64,000 bases of DNA from Argopecten irradians (taxonomy: Eukaryota > Mollusca > Bivalvia > Pectinida > Pectinidae): NCBI RefSeq assembly GCF_041381155.1, contig NC_091135.1:53829997-53893996 (forward strand), in the 5' to 3' direction. Positions 54,401 to 63,879 of this stretch are shown here, piece by piece. Every line of letters begins with the position of its first letter. The first letter of the stretch is position 1. The notes below the pieces were generated by a model. The model was not told the DNA's origin. It did no database searches and was given only the letters and a program-made list of their open reading frames with translations. The translations under genes and the position numbers were made by a program.

Positions 54401-57400
54401 AGCAGCGATGGTTACGAGTATACCAAAAAGGTACTTTAAAGTTAAAGGCCCACTACCTTTCCGAAACGGCTTTTAATTTTTAAAATAGAAATGTAAAACG
54501 AGATCAATAATTTTGTAGAGTCGCTGAAGTTATTAACTATACGTTTACTAGCACACTTATCATCACCTTCAGAACTTTTAATTAGAATAAATGAAATGTT
54601 AATTTTCATAACGCGGGTCGTTTTATGTTTCCCGCCGTCGTCCTAAATGCCGCGCGGTAGTTGACTATCACTGCGCCAGACGGCAAAACAGCGAAATGAA
54701 TTTTCACTGTTATCGTACATTAGACAGGAAATCTTACATATGTTTGGTGTTGTAACCTCATCTTAAGCCACCGATATATATCTTCTTTTGTTATTAATGT
54801 TTTTAAGAAACCTATAAATTTTGCTCCGGAAAGGTAGTGGCCCTTTAAAGTTGTTAACAGATAAGTTAAAATAAAAATTAAAAAAAAAAAGATTAAAAAA
54901 AATCACCACGTGTATGCCTGTTGTACACCACATTTAAACTATCTTAATTGTATCTTTTCTTATTTCTTCACAGTGCAGCAAGGGCGATTTCACATACTGG
55001 CGTTGTGCAAAGCGCAGCAAATCCGTGAACTGTCCAGCAACTGTTTCACAGAAAGGAGACAACTACAAGGAGAATTCCAGGCAGCATATTCACGGTTCAG
55101 ACAAAGGAGCATTGAAGAAAGCTATAGTAAGAAAGGAGGTAAGTAATTAAGAAAACCACAGGAGTTCATGCACATATATGTAATATAATTAGATTAAGAA
55201 TAAATTAAAGACCTTGTTGTCTTCTAAAATAGTATCTCTAGACATTATTAGTGTGTCGAAATTACCGTCATTCTGAATCGTCAATACTTAAACTAAGTCA
55301 GGAATCGATTCTATTAATTGTAGGTGAAAGCAGCTGCCCGTCGAGACATAACCAAGACAGCACGGCGAATCGTAGAGGATGTGATGTTAGACAATATCGA
55401 GGAGGCAGACCACCAACTTCCTAAAGTCAATAACCTACGCAGGATGGCAAATCAAGTCCGAGAAGATCTTCGACCACAAGAACCGAAAGACCTTGACTTT
55501 GAGGTGAATGTAATTGCAAAATCCATGTAAACTGCAGGGTTATAATGAATTATTTCCCAAATAACCAAAACTTTGCATTGATATTCCATTAAATACCAAT
55601 ATACAATCAAGCTATAAACACCACATGCGATACGAATATGTATAAAATGTATAGAATGTGATAACTTGTGTAAAAGTATTATTATCTATATTTTATATTA
55701 GGTTGACGTAGAGTTTCTACAATGTGGAGATTTCCTCATCGGAGACCTTCGCGTCGATGACCAGAGACATTTGATTTTTGCCACTCCACAGCAGCTACAG
55801 ATTTTAAAGCATGCGCGTCGACTTTTCTGTGATGGGACCTTTAAAATCACACCCGAGCCCTTTGTGCAGACTTGGTCTATCCATGCCTTCATTAACAGAG
55901 GCGATAGCTACAAGCAGGTCCCGCTCGTATTCTGTTTAATGTCACGCAGAAAGACATCTGATTATGTTGCGGTAAATAATTTTGATAGTAAAATGTTTGT
56001 TTGTTTGTTTGATTAATTAACGTCCTATTAACAGCTATGGTCATGTAAGGACGGCCTCCCATGTATGCGGTGTGTTGCGTGTATGTTGTGCGAGGTGCGT
56101 GTTTTGGGAGAATGCGGTATATTCATGTTGTGTCTTCTTGTATAGTGGAACTGTTGCCCTTTTTATAGTGCTATATCACTGAACCATGCCACCGAAGACA
56201 CCAAGCAACACACCGCACCCCCAGTACTGTCTATATGTCACTGTCTTGTTTACCTGTATACCTGTATATTACCTGGAATGAGAGAGTGCATGGATGGATG
56301 AGCACATTCTTTGTCTATAGGTGTGGGTAGGTACCAGTCGGGTGACTTACCTGGCTGGTCAGCTGATTGTTTTTATTGATTTTATTGGTTTATAGATATA
56401 ATAATGTGTGTTTTTATTGGTCAAACTTTCCCTCCAAAATTCTATCTTTGGAGAACTTTCCTTTGTCTGTGGGCAGTTCACAGAGAGAGTTTCATGAGTA
56501 CAGTTGTGTTCTGGTCTCCCAGATATTTAGTTAAATTTGGATTTGTCTATGAGGAAATTCTTCTACTTCTGTAAGTCTCCTTTTTCTATTTCTTACTAAT
56601 ATTGTATATCCTGTGCAATGTTCATAAAGTAAACATTTATATTTCTTTGCCTTATTTTGGTAAAATTATCAGAATGTGTTAAACGATATTTTTGAATAAG
56701 TTGAATTGACTTGAAAGTGTAAAAGCATAAGTATGTATTTGAATTTAAGAGTAATTGTCTATTTATATAGACAATTTGATATAAAGTGATATGTATATAT
56801 TGATCTATATTATAACCATCATAGAGATGGAAAATTAGTGTTTTACATGGAGATATTTTATTAGTTTAGACATTTTTGTGATATTGTGTATTTTATTCAT
56901 GTATAGGACCCTGGGTCGAAAGATTTAAACCATGTAACAAAGATCGAAGCCTAATTGAGTCGGCCCATAGCCAGGTGTGTATTTATATAATGTGTATATC
57001 TTTGTATTTGTATTAGAATATGATGTAAGTAATGCATTGATAGTGTTATATGTTGTAATGTCTAAGTGGGTAGATTATCTCCCCTTAGACTAGAGTAATT
57101 TGTTGTATAGTAGTAAAGGGGCGAATTGCCTCCCCCTGATATCATATGGTATAGAGGAGACAGATTGTCTCCCCTGACTTTAGATCGTAGAGGGAACAGA
57201 TTGTCTCCCCTTGTATTTATTATAGATATCAATTAGCGTAAAGTATAATTTATGATAGTTGTTCTGGAGTTTATAAATAGATTAACTCTGATATTAAAAT
57301 ATATATTGTGAATCTGATGTTGATATACTGTAGGCTACACAGGGATCTTGTATGTATGTATGATTAATATAAATGTTATATTACTATGTATTATTGAAAT

Positions 57401-60400
57401 TTGTACTTAATGAGTCTTGTTTTATCTTGTTACAGACTCTACGCTTCTACGTTTATACGCTTCTACGTTTATACGTTTATACGCTTCTTCGATTACGCAT
57501 GTATAGAGACAATAAAACATCATGACGTAGAAGATGGTTGTGTCATCATTTTCTAACAACATATCATCTATATCATCTGGGACCTAACCCACCCCAGCAA
57601 CAAATGTACATGTATATGTAAGTTTACTAATAAATTTACTGGTGCTGATGTCGTTTTACTTGCATATTGACCATTATGTGACTTTATGTCAGTTGTAAAC
57701 ATATTATGCGTCGCGCATAACTTTACTATCAATCAGGCTTACAGGTACACAATTGTTACACCTTTTTGCTATAAGGTAATTTGCATTGTAATAAAAAAAT
57801 ACATATATCGAATTTATTGTGTTATTCATTTATAATAGACATGTATATTTTTGAAATATTTAGAGATATTTCATATTTTCGAAATATCTAGAGATATTGC
57901 AAGTGATATATACTAAGACAACAATACATCGTTGACTTGTATATATATCTACATGTAGCAAACGTGATGTTGATATACATATACGGACAAGAAGGACGGA
58001 TGGATATAAGAATATGCAACGTGTGTTGACTTGACTACAATTTATATACATGTATTGTCATAACTACATGTACCTATGATGTCAAGTAATATAATAGCGT
58101 TGTCATATAACTAGTGTACTAAATCATAGGTAACCTCAAATGTGTGATACTATCACCAACAACATAAATTATATGTATTATTATATATATATATATTACA
58201 ATTAGACGACGTGTAATTTTAATAGTATCATACATTTGTAATACACACTTGTATTACGATATAATTTTATGAAATGGCCAGTTATGTTATAAACATAGTT
58301 TAGTCATATAGAATATACTTGTAAATTTGACAAAACCGTACGAAAACTGAAGTGTAAAACACAATTAAGGTTCTTGGAATATTACGGCTAAACTACTTCA
58401 GGCTACATAATGTGCACATTTATCACTGTATTGTTTACGAAATGAAAATGAAAAGTATAGATAATTCTGTGATCATATCTTATATAGATCTTTAAAATAA
58501 ATCTATATGATATGTTTCGCTCACAAGACATGCTTTTCTACCTGTAGCTAGGCCCTACGCACAATATTTAACCGTTTACTCGATTAGGTCATGTAGAACG
58601 GGTGTCCGTATTTCTCCATTTTACTTGGTTTTTCGCGGAGGCGAAATATGGACACCCGCTATGTAAGTGTGGAAGACATATACACAGTTATAATACATCT
58701 GTAAAAGCAATACGCAATATACAATATTTATGTAGTCCGAGTCTGTATAGGCCGAGTATGTAATGGTCCGAGTTCGCAATGGTCCGACTTTGGTATGGTC
58801 CGAGATCTCCCGGAATCCAGAAAAGCCCATTGTAGTGAAATGTATGTGAAATGCTCAAACTCGCTTGCTGTCTGCCATTACACATTGTGGTCGGACGACT
58901 TGTATGCCGAACCCTGGCCTTTGCCCGTGTATTAAATAATTTTTTGTCTAAAACTACTCAAATCACTCTTAAAGCAGTGTGTTTACAATATTAGGTGCAT
59001 GTTCTTGTCTAAATATTATTTCACCAACTCCTCAGTGGTTATGTATTGCATTTGTTTAACGTACGTTACTTTAGATCAGCTATGGGTACAGCATACATGT
59101 ATTTGTTATATCTGCTTAATGGTATTGATCAACGATGTGGAATTTCAACGGTATCAATCAAAATACTTAACAATGTCGTGCAATTTGTCAATATTTCTTG
59201 TTAAATGTTTCATAAGGAATATAGAACAATACATTTATGTCATATTTTGCTTTGTGGTTATGTAACAGAATTAGCCTCATTGAATTGTCCCTTTAAATTG
59301 CATACAGATTTTCTCAATATATAACTCTCTGATTATATTGTGAATGTGCAAATATACAATAGGCAGTATAAAGGTCTCTTTTTCTAAGATATCGTGGAAA
59401 GGTGAGAGGGTATGCTTCGTACTAGTCATCAAAACATCACACATGAATTTTTACGGGTGGTGTAACAATATCATTACACAAACGATATTTTCCACCCTGA
59501 CAAAAATGTGAAGAAATTTCATCCCTTATCATTTCCTATCTACATTTCTCCCACTGTGTTGAATACTTACAGAGCTGAGCCTGATTCGATGTAGACAACA
59601 TCAACATCTTTAACTCATACAGAACCAGGGCCACATGGACGGAATGACAGAGCAGTTTGTCTATACGAGCCATGAACTCTATCGCAGCCTCAAACTGGGC
59701 CGTCAGGATCAGTACCTGGAAGTACAGGTACGGCTGCTGGTATCCATTAAAGTAGCTCTCACCTGGAAAATAAAGATCATTTCAATAATGACAATATCTA
59801 TTAAAGTAGCTCTCACCTGGAAAATAAAGATCATTTCAATAATGACAATATCTATTAAAGTAGCTCTCACCTGGAAAATAAAGATCATTTCAATAATGAC
59901 AATATCTATTCAATGAGTCCAAAATGTACAGTGAAACACACAGTCTGGACAGATATGTCAGATAAAAAAAAGATAACTTACCAAAGTCCTCATACAACAT
60001 TGTCTGTAGTTTTTGTAGAGTAAACTGGTCCTGGCTGACAGGGTCTGGATCAAGCTGTATCTGTGACAATTTGATCCAGAGATAATCGTCAATTTTGTCA
60101 GCAATGTCTGAATGGTTCTCCTCGTAGTCACACCTTCCTATTACACAGTACACTGCCCTGTAAGATCATGTGAACAAAATTCTAAAACATATCCAGAAAA
60201 TTGAGGCCTGAATTTAAATCAAGAACTTTTACATTTCATATTTGACATATGTGCTATTGAAAGCAAATCAATATCATTTGTGTGATTACATTTTAATGTA
60301 GTCCTCATAATTTAAGTGGTCAGACTTTGGCCAAAAGATATCTTGATAAGAATGTCTTCTTTCTATGCTTCCTGTGTTCCCCATACATGGAATCATAATG

Positions 60401-63400
60401 AGACAATTTAGTCTCTGTTTCAGGTGACCTTTAAAATCTGAATGCAAAGTTGAGAGAAATTAATTTCATTTGTAAAGACATTTTTTTGTATCTTTTTTCA
60501 TGATTAAATAATTTCTTGTCTCAATAAATTCATAAGCATTTGATATATAATGTAATCTCATCAGCAGCTATGACATTAACAATTACGTTTGTTATTGCGA
60601 GACATTTATGTATAATACCGTTTGAAGGGATCTGTTCCATTCTTCACTATACGTCTGTAGTGTAGATGTATCTTTGTCTCTGTACTTGAACTTACTCTGG
60701 AAAAATGAATTGTATTAGAAACATCTCACTCCTTTGATTAACAAACCACTCCGAGATCTCATTACTATAAAGCAATTTACCAAATTTGGTTGAAAATGGA
60801 CAAAAAATACTAAAGTTATCAAGCGGAAACCATAGATTTATCTGTTTTGATGATTTCAAAGTCCTGTAACTCTTGCAAATATATAGGGATTTTAACCATT
60901 ATCAAACTCATCCGAGATCTTATTGATGTAAAACAATACATAATTTGGTTGAAATTGGACAATAAATATTTAAGGTATCAAGCGGAAACCATGGATTTAT
61001 CTGTTTTGAAGATTTTAAAGTCCTGTTACTCTTTTAAATATTGATGAATTTTTATCATTATTATCTGAGATCTCATTGATATAAAGCAATATACCAAATT
61101 TGGTTGAAATCGGACAATTAATACTTTATTTATCGCACAGAAACCGTTTCCTGGACGCCGACGACACAGGCGCCGACATAGTGATACCTAAGTATCGCCC
61201 TTGGGTTGCAGGCGACACAAGAATTATCAAAACAGAATTATCTGTAATATCAAAGTTAAACTTTTCATATAAGTATCATAAAGCATCTTATAGCAAAATA
61301 CTCAAGTAATGATCACAAATTAAAATTCACTAAATCCAATGTGATGACGGTTTACCTGTGATCTTCACTGGCTATATATTCCTGTAGAAACGATGTAAAA
61401 TCACCAACATTGTGTCTGTAAAATATCAAAGATGATATATCTTAGGTAAAGAGTTATACCGATCAACTGTATCTATACAAAAGTAATGAAAGAAATCATT
61501 TCCTATGGTACCAGTATACACAAAATTAAAATTACGCATACTTGTTCCACTTTGTCAAAGAATCTGGGTCCAGTTTCACAAACAATCCTTAACTTTATTT
61601 AAAGAGTTCCTTTAATTTAAAGTCTCCATAAGAAAACATTACAGAAGTTAAGGGAAAACTTTTAAGGAGCATTCCTGATCTTTAGCAATGCTTTCCTATT
61701 AAATATTTCAAGTTGAGGAATGTTTGTGAAACTGGGCAATGGTATTCTTTTCTAATATGAATAATGTCATATTCATATCAAATACACAGGTAAAATACAA
61801 TGATGTGACAGTCATGCCAGGTGTAAATGGTAAATATCTACAGTAACACAGATTGTGTAAATTCCTCTTTATCCCCAATACTGAAAACAAATTATTCTAT
61901 CTAATGTTATGATGTCAGCTCACATGCGCTAGACAGTGACGTCATCAATACATGTAGCGACCATTTTTACGAACAGAGACATTCTGCACAATTTCTTGTA
62001 AAAGTATGGGAGAAAAAGAATAAAACATGGGCCTGTCAGGTGGACAGAAATATCTCAATCCTTGTGAAAGATTTTGACCATTAACCCTCAGTAAGCCTTG
62101 GGTTGACCAGCCAAAATCTTTCACTTGGGTTGAGATATCCCTGTCCACCTGACAGGCCAATGAAGATTCTATTACTCTCATTGGTAGTAAATAAACATAT
62201 TTTTGTGTAAGTAAAACATTGTAGCACATACGCTGCTTTATCCACAACTTGCTGTGCTGCTTGAAGATCGCCACATCTCAGACAATAGTAGATCATGGCC
62301 CAGGTAGGGTGGCCGTCCACTGTCTCGTCCTGGAGGAGAATTGATAAGGAGCAGGATGTTAATCCACAAAGGCAAGACAGGACATATTTCAGCAAAGTAT
62401 TAATACAGATTAATGTAGGTTAATGACATCCTAGTGTGTTCAGACTATGGTAGGTATATAACTTTTTGTCTTGAAAGGGTACATATAGACAGATTCAATA
62501 TCATTTATCAATTTAATAGATGATTTTTAAGCATTTTAATCTTCAATGTTGAAATACAATATACTATCACTTTCATTCAAAATTGTTTAAGAATGATTTC
62601 AATTAAGATGGCTTAAGAATGTATGTTAAAACTAAGCATTAGAACAATTGGTTTTTTTTTTTAATTCTGGCCTCCACAGAATGTCAATACTAATGTTATC
62701 TGGAACTTATCCCTCACCTCTAGTCCTCTCATGTTGGGAGGTTTCACGTTAAGGAAGCTACGGACTAAGTTGTAGGTACCTGGGACTCCGCCCAGCTGTG
62801 CCTGTTGGAGGTTACCATATATGGTGTTGGTAATATACTTTGTGTACCTGTAATGAGAAATAACCATATATGATGTTGGTGGTATACTTTGTGTACCTGT
62901 AATGAGAAATAACCATAAATGGTGTTGGTGACATACTTTTTGTACCTGTCAAGAGAAATAACCATATATGATGTTGGTGATATACTTTGTGTACCTGTAA
63001 TGAGAAATAACCATAAATAGTGTTGGTGATATACTTTGTGTACCTGTAATGAGAAAATACCATATATGGTGTTGGTAATATACTTTGTGTACCTGTAATG
63101 AGAAATAACCATATATGGTGTTGGTAATATACTTTGTGGACCTGTAATGAGAAAATACCATATATGGTGTTGGTGACATACTTTGTGTACCTGTAATGAG
63201 AAATAACCATAAATGGTGTTGGTGATATACTTTGTGTACCTGTAATGAGAAAATAACATATATGGTGTTGGTGATATACTTTGTGTACCTGTAATGAGAA
63301 AATACCATATATGGTGTTGGTGACATACTTTTTGTACCTGTAATGATAAATAACCATATATGATGTTGGTGATTTACTTTGTGGACCTGTAATTTGAAAA

Positions 63401-63879
63401 TACCATATATGGTGTTGGTGATATACTTTGTGGACCTGTAATTTGAAAATACCACATATGGTGTTGGTGATATACTTTGTGTACACCATGTGGTATTAGT
63501 GATATATTTTGTGTATCTCTAATGAGAAACGTAATTTGTAATTGTTTAATGCATTGCATACAAATGACCAAGCATAAAAGTTAAATCATTCTTGTATTTC
63601 ATTATCACCCCACTGCATAGAATGTACATAGTAATCCAGTAACAAACACACAGGGTCCCTTCTGAATTCCCCAGAGATTCCAAGTTTCAGGGAAGTCGCT
63701 AGCCTTGTCCATAAAAAGCCACAGAAGTCCTGTGCTTACTGTGATTCCAAGTAGTCCCTAGCCTTGTCCACAAAAGCCATGTGAGTCCTGTAGTCGGAGC
63801 GAGTCTGACTGATGCTACTGGTCGACACAAGGGGCACTTCTACCATACATTTTACCATCTCCCATAGATCTACCACATG
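39719..63879 (-). CDS. NUP93: Nucleoporin NUP93, C-terminal 17 coding exons (604 aa), 5' part outside window
   Basis: Exons in gene order: 63740-63879, 62718-62847, 62232-62329, 61356-61415, 60619-60696, 59982-60157, 59571-59762, 49398-49524, 43648-43720, 43335-43379, 42829-42945, 41929-42047, 41371-41488, 40973-41056, 40512-40582, 40126-40192, 39719-39838. All GT-AG and in frame (1815 nt). Role (family knowledge): structural scaffold of the nuclear pore inner ring, alpha-helical solenoid of about 820 aa. Seen: blocks I recognise from vertebrate NUP93, such as [100 protein letters not shown], and the C-terminus [15 protein letters not shown]. Introns are ordinary except a 5.7-kb one holding a piggyBac and a 10-kb one with a FLYWCH/MULE gene. 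Two 3' splice sites sit inside tandem repeats (59750-59910, 62812-63490). Confidence 0.95.
42181..42749 (-). mobile_element. Retroinsertion (LINE/SINE-like) with 15-bp target duplication
   Basis: The 15 bases TAACAGCACCTTATT occur at 42181-42195 and again at 42735-42749. The inserted DNA begins, read on this strand, with a T-run (42193-42208), that is, a 3' poly(A) tail of a minus-strand retrocopy. It carries CT/CA/CAGA microsatellite tracts (42381-42475). No reverse transcriptase frame, so it is a SINE or a 5'-truncated LINE end. In a NUP93 intron. Confidence 0.75.
42381..42480. repeat. Compound microsatellite (CT)n(CA)n(CAGA)n
   Basis: Runs of TCTC, ACAC and CAGA motifs inside the retroinsertion; the frame read across it is low complexity and not a gene. 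Confidence 0.9.
43858..45215 (+). mobile_element. Hairpin-ended tandem-core element, family B copy in NUP93 intron
   Basis: Starts CAAGAGGCCCAGAGGGCCTG (palindrome AGGCCC-AGA-GGGCCT) then TATCGCTCACCTGG. The core has about seven ~158-bp units with AAGGATGCTACCATTG and CCCCGGGGGGTCAGCCC. It ends after TTGACGGACGCCGGACGCCG with AGCTCACC...GGTGAGCTAA. Ends match the 13297-15027 copy but core units differ in sequence. Confidence 0.85.
45347..49383 (+). mobile_element. Complete piggyBac-superfamily transposon
   Basis: The 15-bp termini CCCTAGTAGTGCTGA and TCAGCACTACTAGGG are exact inverses, flanked by TTAA at 45343-45346 and 49384-49387, the piggyBac target site; 4037 bp. It holds one transposase gene with a single intron. 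A subterminal GACGCCTTTTGG motif occurs twice (45361-45410). Inserted ten bases inside a NUP93 intron (exon boundary 49398), leaving the GTATAG donor intact. Confidence 0.95.
46120..48249 (+). CDS. piggyBac-type transposase (DDE_Tnp_1_7), apparently intact, 2 exons
   Basis: Exons 46120-47272 and 47630-48249 joined across a GT-AG intron (CACAAAG|GTACAA, ATTTAG|GTGTC); 1773 nt, 590 aa, no stop or frameshift. Function (family knowledge): cuts and pastes DNA between its TTAA-flanked termini. Seen: acidic N-terminus (1-60), RNase H-like core with the three expected catalytic aspartates at D235 ([13 protein letters not shown]), D313 (LYMDNYFSS) and D417 ([14 protein letters not shown]), and [14 protein letters not shown] between the first two. 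A C-terminal Cys-rich domain (RRCVVCGP...[16 protein letters not shown]) would bind zinc and the transposon ends. If the intron is not removed, the protein stops at residue 399 and loses D417 and the zinc domain. Start chosen at ATGGCGGAGCC, a good Kozak context. It is inside perfect TIRs, so it is a transposon gene, not a domesticated host one. Confidence 0.95.
49706..50337 (+). mobile_element. Hairpin-ended tandem-core element, family D
   Basis: The 5' palindrome GTGTTGC-AA-GCAACAC (49708-49723) is followed by three to four units of ~130-165 bp. These share GTGACCTTTTGACCCCAAAT and TACCATTGTATGAAGTTTGA. Then come GACGGAGGGACGGATAGGCA, the hairpin CCCCTCCGG-CTTCAT-CGGCAGGGG and ACTAA. Different sequence from families A-C but the same plan. 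Confidence 0.75.
50764..51162. mobile_element. MITE family M2, copy 1 (399 bp, TTAA-flanked)
   Basis: Termini AGGCCCACTACCTTTCCGG and the inverse CAGAAAAGTAGTGGGCCT, bounded by TTAA (50760-50763, 51163-51166). Interior shared in inverse orientation with 54446-54844, including the CGGGTCGT-TTATGTTTCCCG and CAGACGGCAAAACAGCGAAA blocks. Confidence 0.88.
51617..51763. repeat. Foldback with ~45-bp arms
   Basis: TACAATGCAAGGTTTATTTGG on the left is mirrored by CCAAAATAAACCTTGTATTG on the right. Outer GAATACA/TGTATTC also pair; the loop has a second short palindrome GATGACTCGTCATC. Confidence 0.75.
51855..52060. repeat. Imperfect tandem repeat, ~115 bp unit
   Basis: About two copies of a segment with GTGTAGAATGTACATGTACA and a CTACACT-CAAAGT block; rich in ACATGTAC palindromes. 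Non-coding. Confidence 0.6.
53097..53669. mobile_element. MITE family M1, copy 3, enlarged
   Basis: The left part (GTGACAAATGGTATTTTATC onward) and right end (TGTCGGCGGCGGAGTATCT then TTAA at 53670-53673) match family M1. The middle (about 53280-53640) is unrelated, making the copy ~220 bp longer than the others. In the first intron of the FLYWCH/MULE gene. Confidence 0.65.
53844..54010. repeat. 21-bp tandem array, 8 units
   Basis: The unit ATTGCGTGGGAACGAAATACT is repeated with few changes; unit 5 reads GCGTTCGAACG. Since 21 is divisible by three and the unit lacks stops in several frames, it yields long repetitive frames on both strands. The last partial unit runs directly into the acceptor-like AACATCCAG before the next FLYWCH/MULE exon. 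Confidence 0.9.
54446..54844. mobile_element. MITE family M2, copy 2 (399 bp, inverted)
   Basis: Termini AGGCCCACTACCTTTCCG and CGGAAAGGTAGTGGCCCT, bounded by TTAA (54442-54445, 54845-54848). In a FLYWCH/MULE intron; same length as copy 1. Confidence 0.88.
56000..56260 (+). mobile_element. Interspersed repeat of mollusc type (SINE-like)
   Basis: Begins with TTTG repeats, then ATTAATTAACGTCCTATTAA, CAGCTATGGTCATGTAAGGA, later CACCGAAGACACCAAGCAAC. I recall this sequence as very common in bivalve genomes; class not certain. It follows directly after the last recognisable MULE exon. Confidence 0.55.
56261..57600. other. Possible LTR or other retroelement remnant
   Basis: Non-coding. Contains decayed repeats of a TTGTCTCCCCTTAGA type (57060-57215), a CTTCTACGTTTATACG array (57440-57490), AATAAA (57511-57516) and a CCACCCCAGCAACA end. 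Looks like the U3-R-U5 region of an LTR, but no paired LTR or gag-pol was found. Confidence 0.3.
57601..59570. other. NUP93 large intron, right part
   Basis: AT-rich and non-coding. A hairpin lies at 58597-58665 (CGGGTGTCCGTATTTC against GAAATATGGACACCCG). The right arm of the TTAA composite lies at 58740-59292. Confidence 0.5.
59746..59912. repeat. 54-bp tandem repeat, 3 units, spanning a NUP93 splice acceptor
   Basis: The unit starts ATTAAAGTAGCTCTCACCTG and ends ACAATATCT. The first unit contains the true 3' splice site (minus strand TTTTCCAG|GTGAGAGC at 59762). The other two units reproduce the acceptor and the first 16 exon bases inside the intron. Confidence 0.92.
60395..60440 (+). mobile_element. 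3'-end fragment of a family A element
   Basis: AATGAGACAATTTAGTCTCTGTTTCAGGTGACCTT resembles the terminal hairpin at 7631-7659. The rest of the element is absent or too decayed to follow. Confidence 0.45.
60735..61218 (+). mobile_element. Hairpin-ended tandem-core element, family E
   Basis: About three ~165-bp units with GAGATCTCATTGATATAAAG, TTTGGTTGAAAT-GGACAA and GTATCAAGCGGAAACCAT, then CCTGGACGCCGACGACACAG and a weak hairpin (GTATCGCCCTTGGGTTGCAGGCGAC) near 61190-61215. No clear 5' palindrome found. In a NUP93 intron. Confidence 0.55.
61566..61740. mobile_element. MITE with CCAGTTTCACAAACA termini
   Basis: GGGTCCAGTTTCACAAACAA-TCCTTAACTT on the left is inverted on the right as AAGTTGAGGAATGTTTGTGAAACTGGG. 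About 175 bp; similar MITEs are common in invertebrates. Confidence 0.75.
62029..62160. mobile_element. Foldback element, ~55-bp arms
   Basis: GGCCTGTCAGGTGGACAG and ATATCTCAA...GTGAAAGATTTTG are mirrored by CAAAATCTTTCAC...TTGAGATAT and CTGTCCACCTGACAGGCC around a short loop. Confidence 0.8.
62812..63490. repeat. 49-bp tandem repeat, ~13 units, spanning a NUP93 splice acceptor
   Basis: On the minus strand each unit reads TCATTACAG|GTACACAAAG, then TATATCACCAACACCATATA-TGG, that is, the acceptor plus the first ~33 exon bases of the NUP93 exon 62718-62847. Units start every 49 bp (62848, 62897, 62946, 62995 and so on) with few changes; the leftmost is the true exon start. The long minus-strand frames here come from this repeat. 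Confidence 0.93.

Larger units (their letters stand above)
52975..55971 (+). pseudogene. Truncated FLYWCH/MULE transposase-like gene
   Basis: Exons that can be supported: 52975-53080, about 54021-54168, 54298-54430, 54974-55138, 55324-55503, 55702-55971; the later ones share frame and GT-AG junctions with no stop. Seen: an N-terminal zinc finger (CIEC...[12 protein letters not shown]) in exon 1, and a linker ending GYEYTKK. A FLYWCH-type finger follows ([20 protein letters not shown]...HIHG) in exon 4, then a helical linker ([20 protein letters not shown]). Last is the start of a MULE domain: [32 protein letters not shown] with the first catalytic Asp, and [18 protein letters not shown]. The second half of the catalytic domain is missing; interspersed repeats follow from 56000. 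The exon 1 phase does not fit the next supported exon, so one exon is lost or unseen. Inactive as it stands, inferred. Confidence 0.75.
50386..59292. mobile_element. 8.9-kb composite bounded by TTAA and inverted AGGGACAATTCA ends
   Basis: Left end TTAA-AGGGACAATTCA (50382-50397); right end TGAATTGTCCCT-TTAA (59281-59296). Both arms carry matching inverted subterminal blocks: GGGAGATCTCGGACCATACC, AACTCGGAC, ATTGCGAACTCGGACCA, TCGGCCTAT. Those on the left lie at 50498-50580, on the right inverted at 58740-58815. Inside are a FLYWCH/MULE gene, two 399-bp MITEs, a third MITE, a 21-bp tandem array and a foldback. It could be one large DNA transposon with nested insertions, or two related short elements that happen to face each other. 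Confidence 0.5.

Noticed and set aside
56261..57600. Full LTR retrotransposon
   Set aside because: Only LTR-like hints (AATAAA, terminal CA); no second LTR, primer site or polymerase frame seen.
62812..63489. Long minus-strand frames (164-225 codons)
   Set aside because: Products of the 49-bp tandem repeat; peptides cycle through the three frames of one unit.
62812..63490. CRISPR array
   Set aside because: Units are contiguous tandem copies without variable spacers, in a eukaryotic intron.
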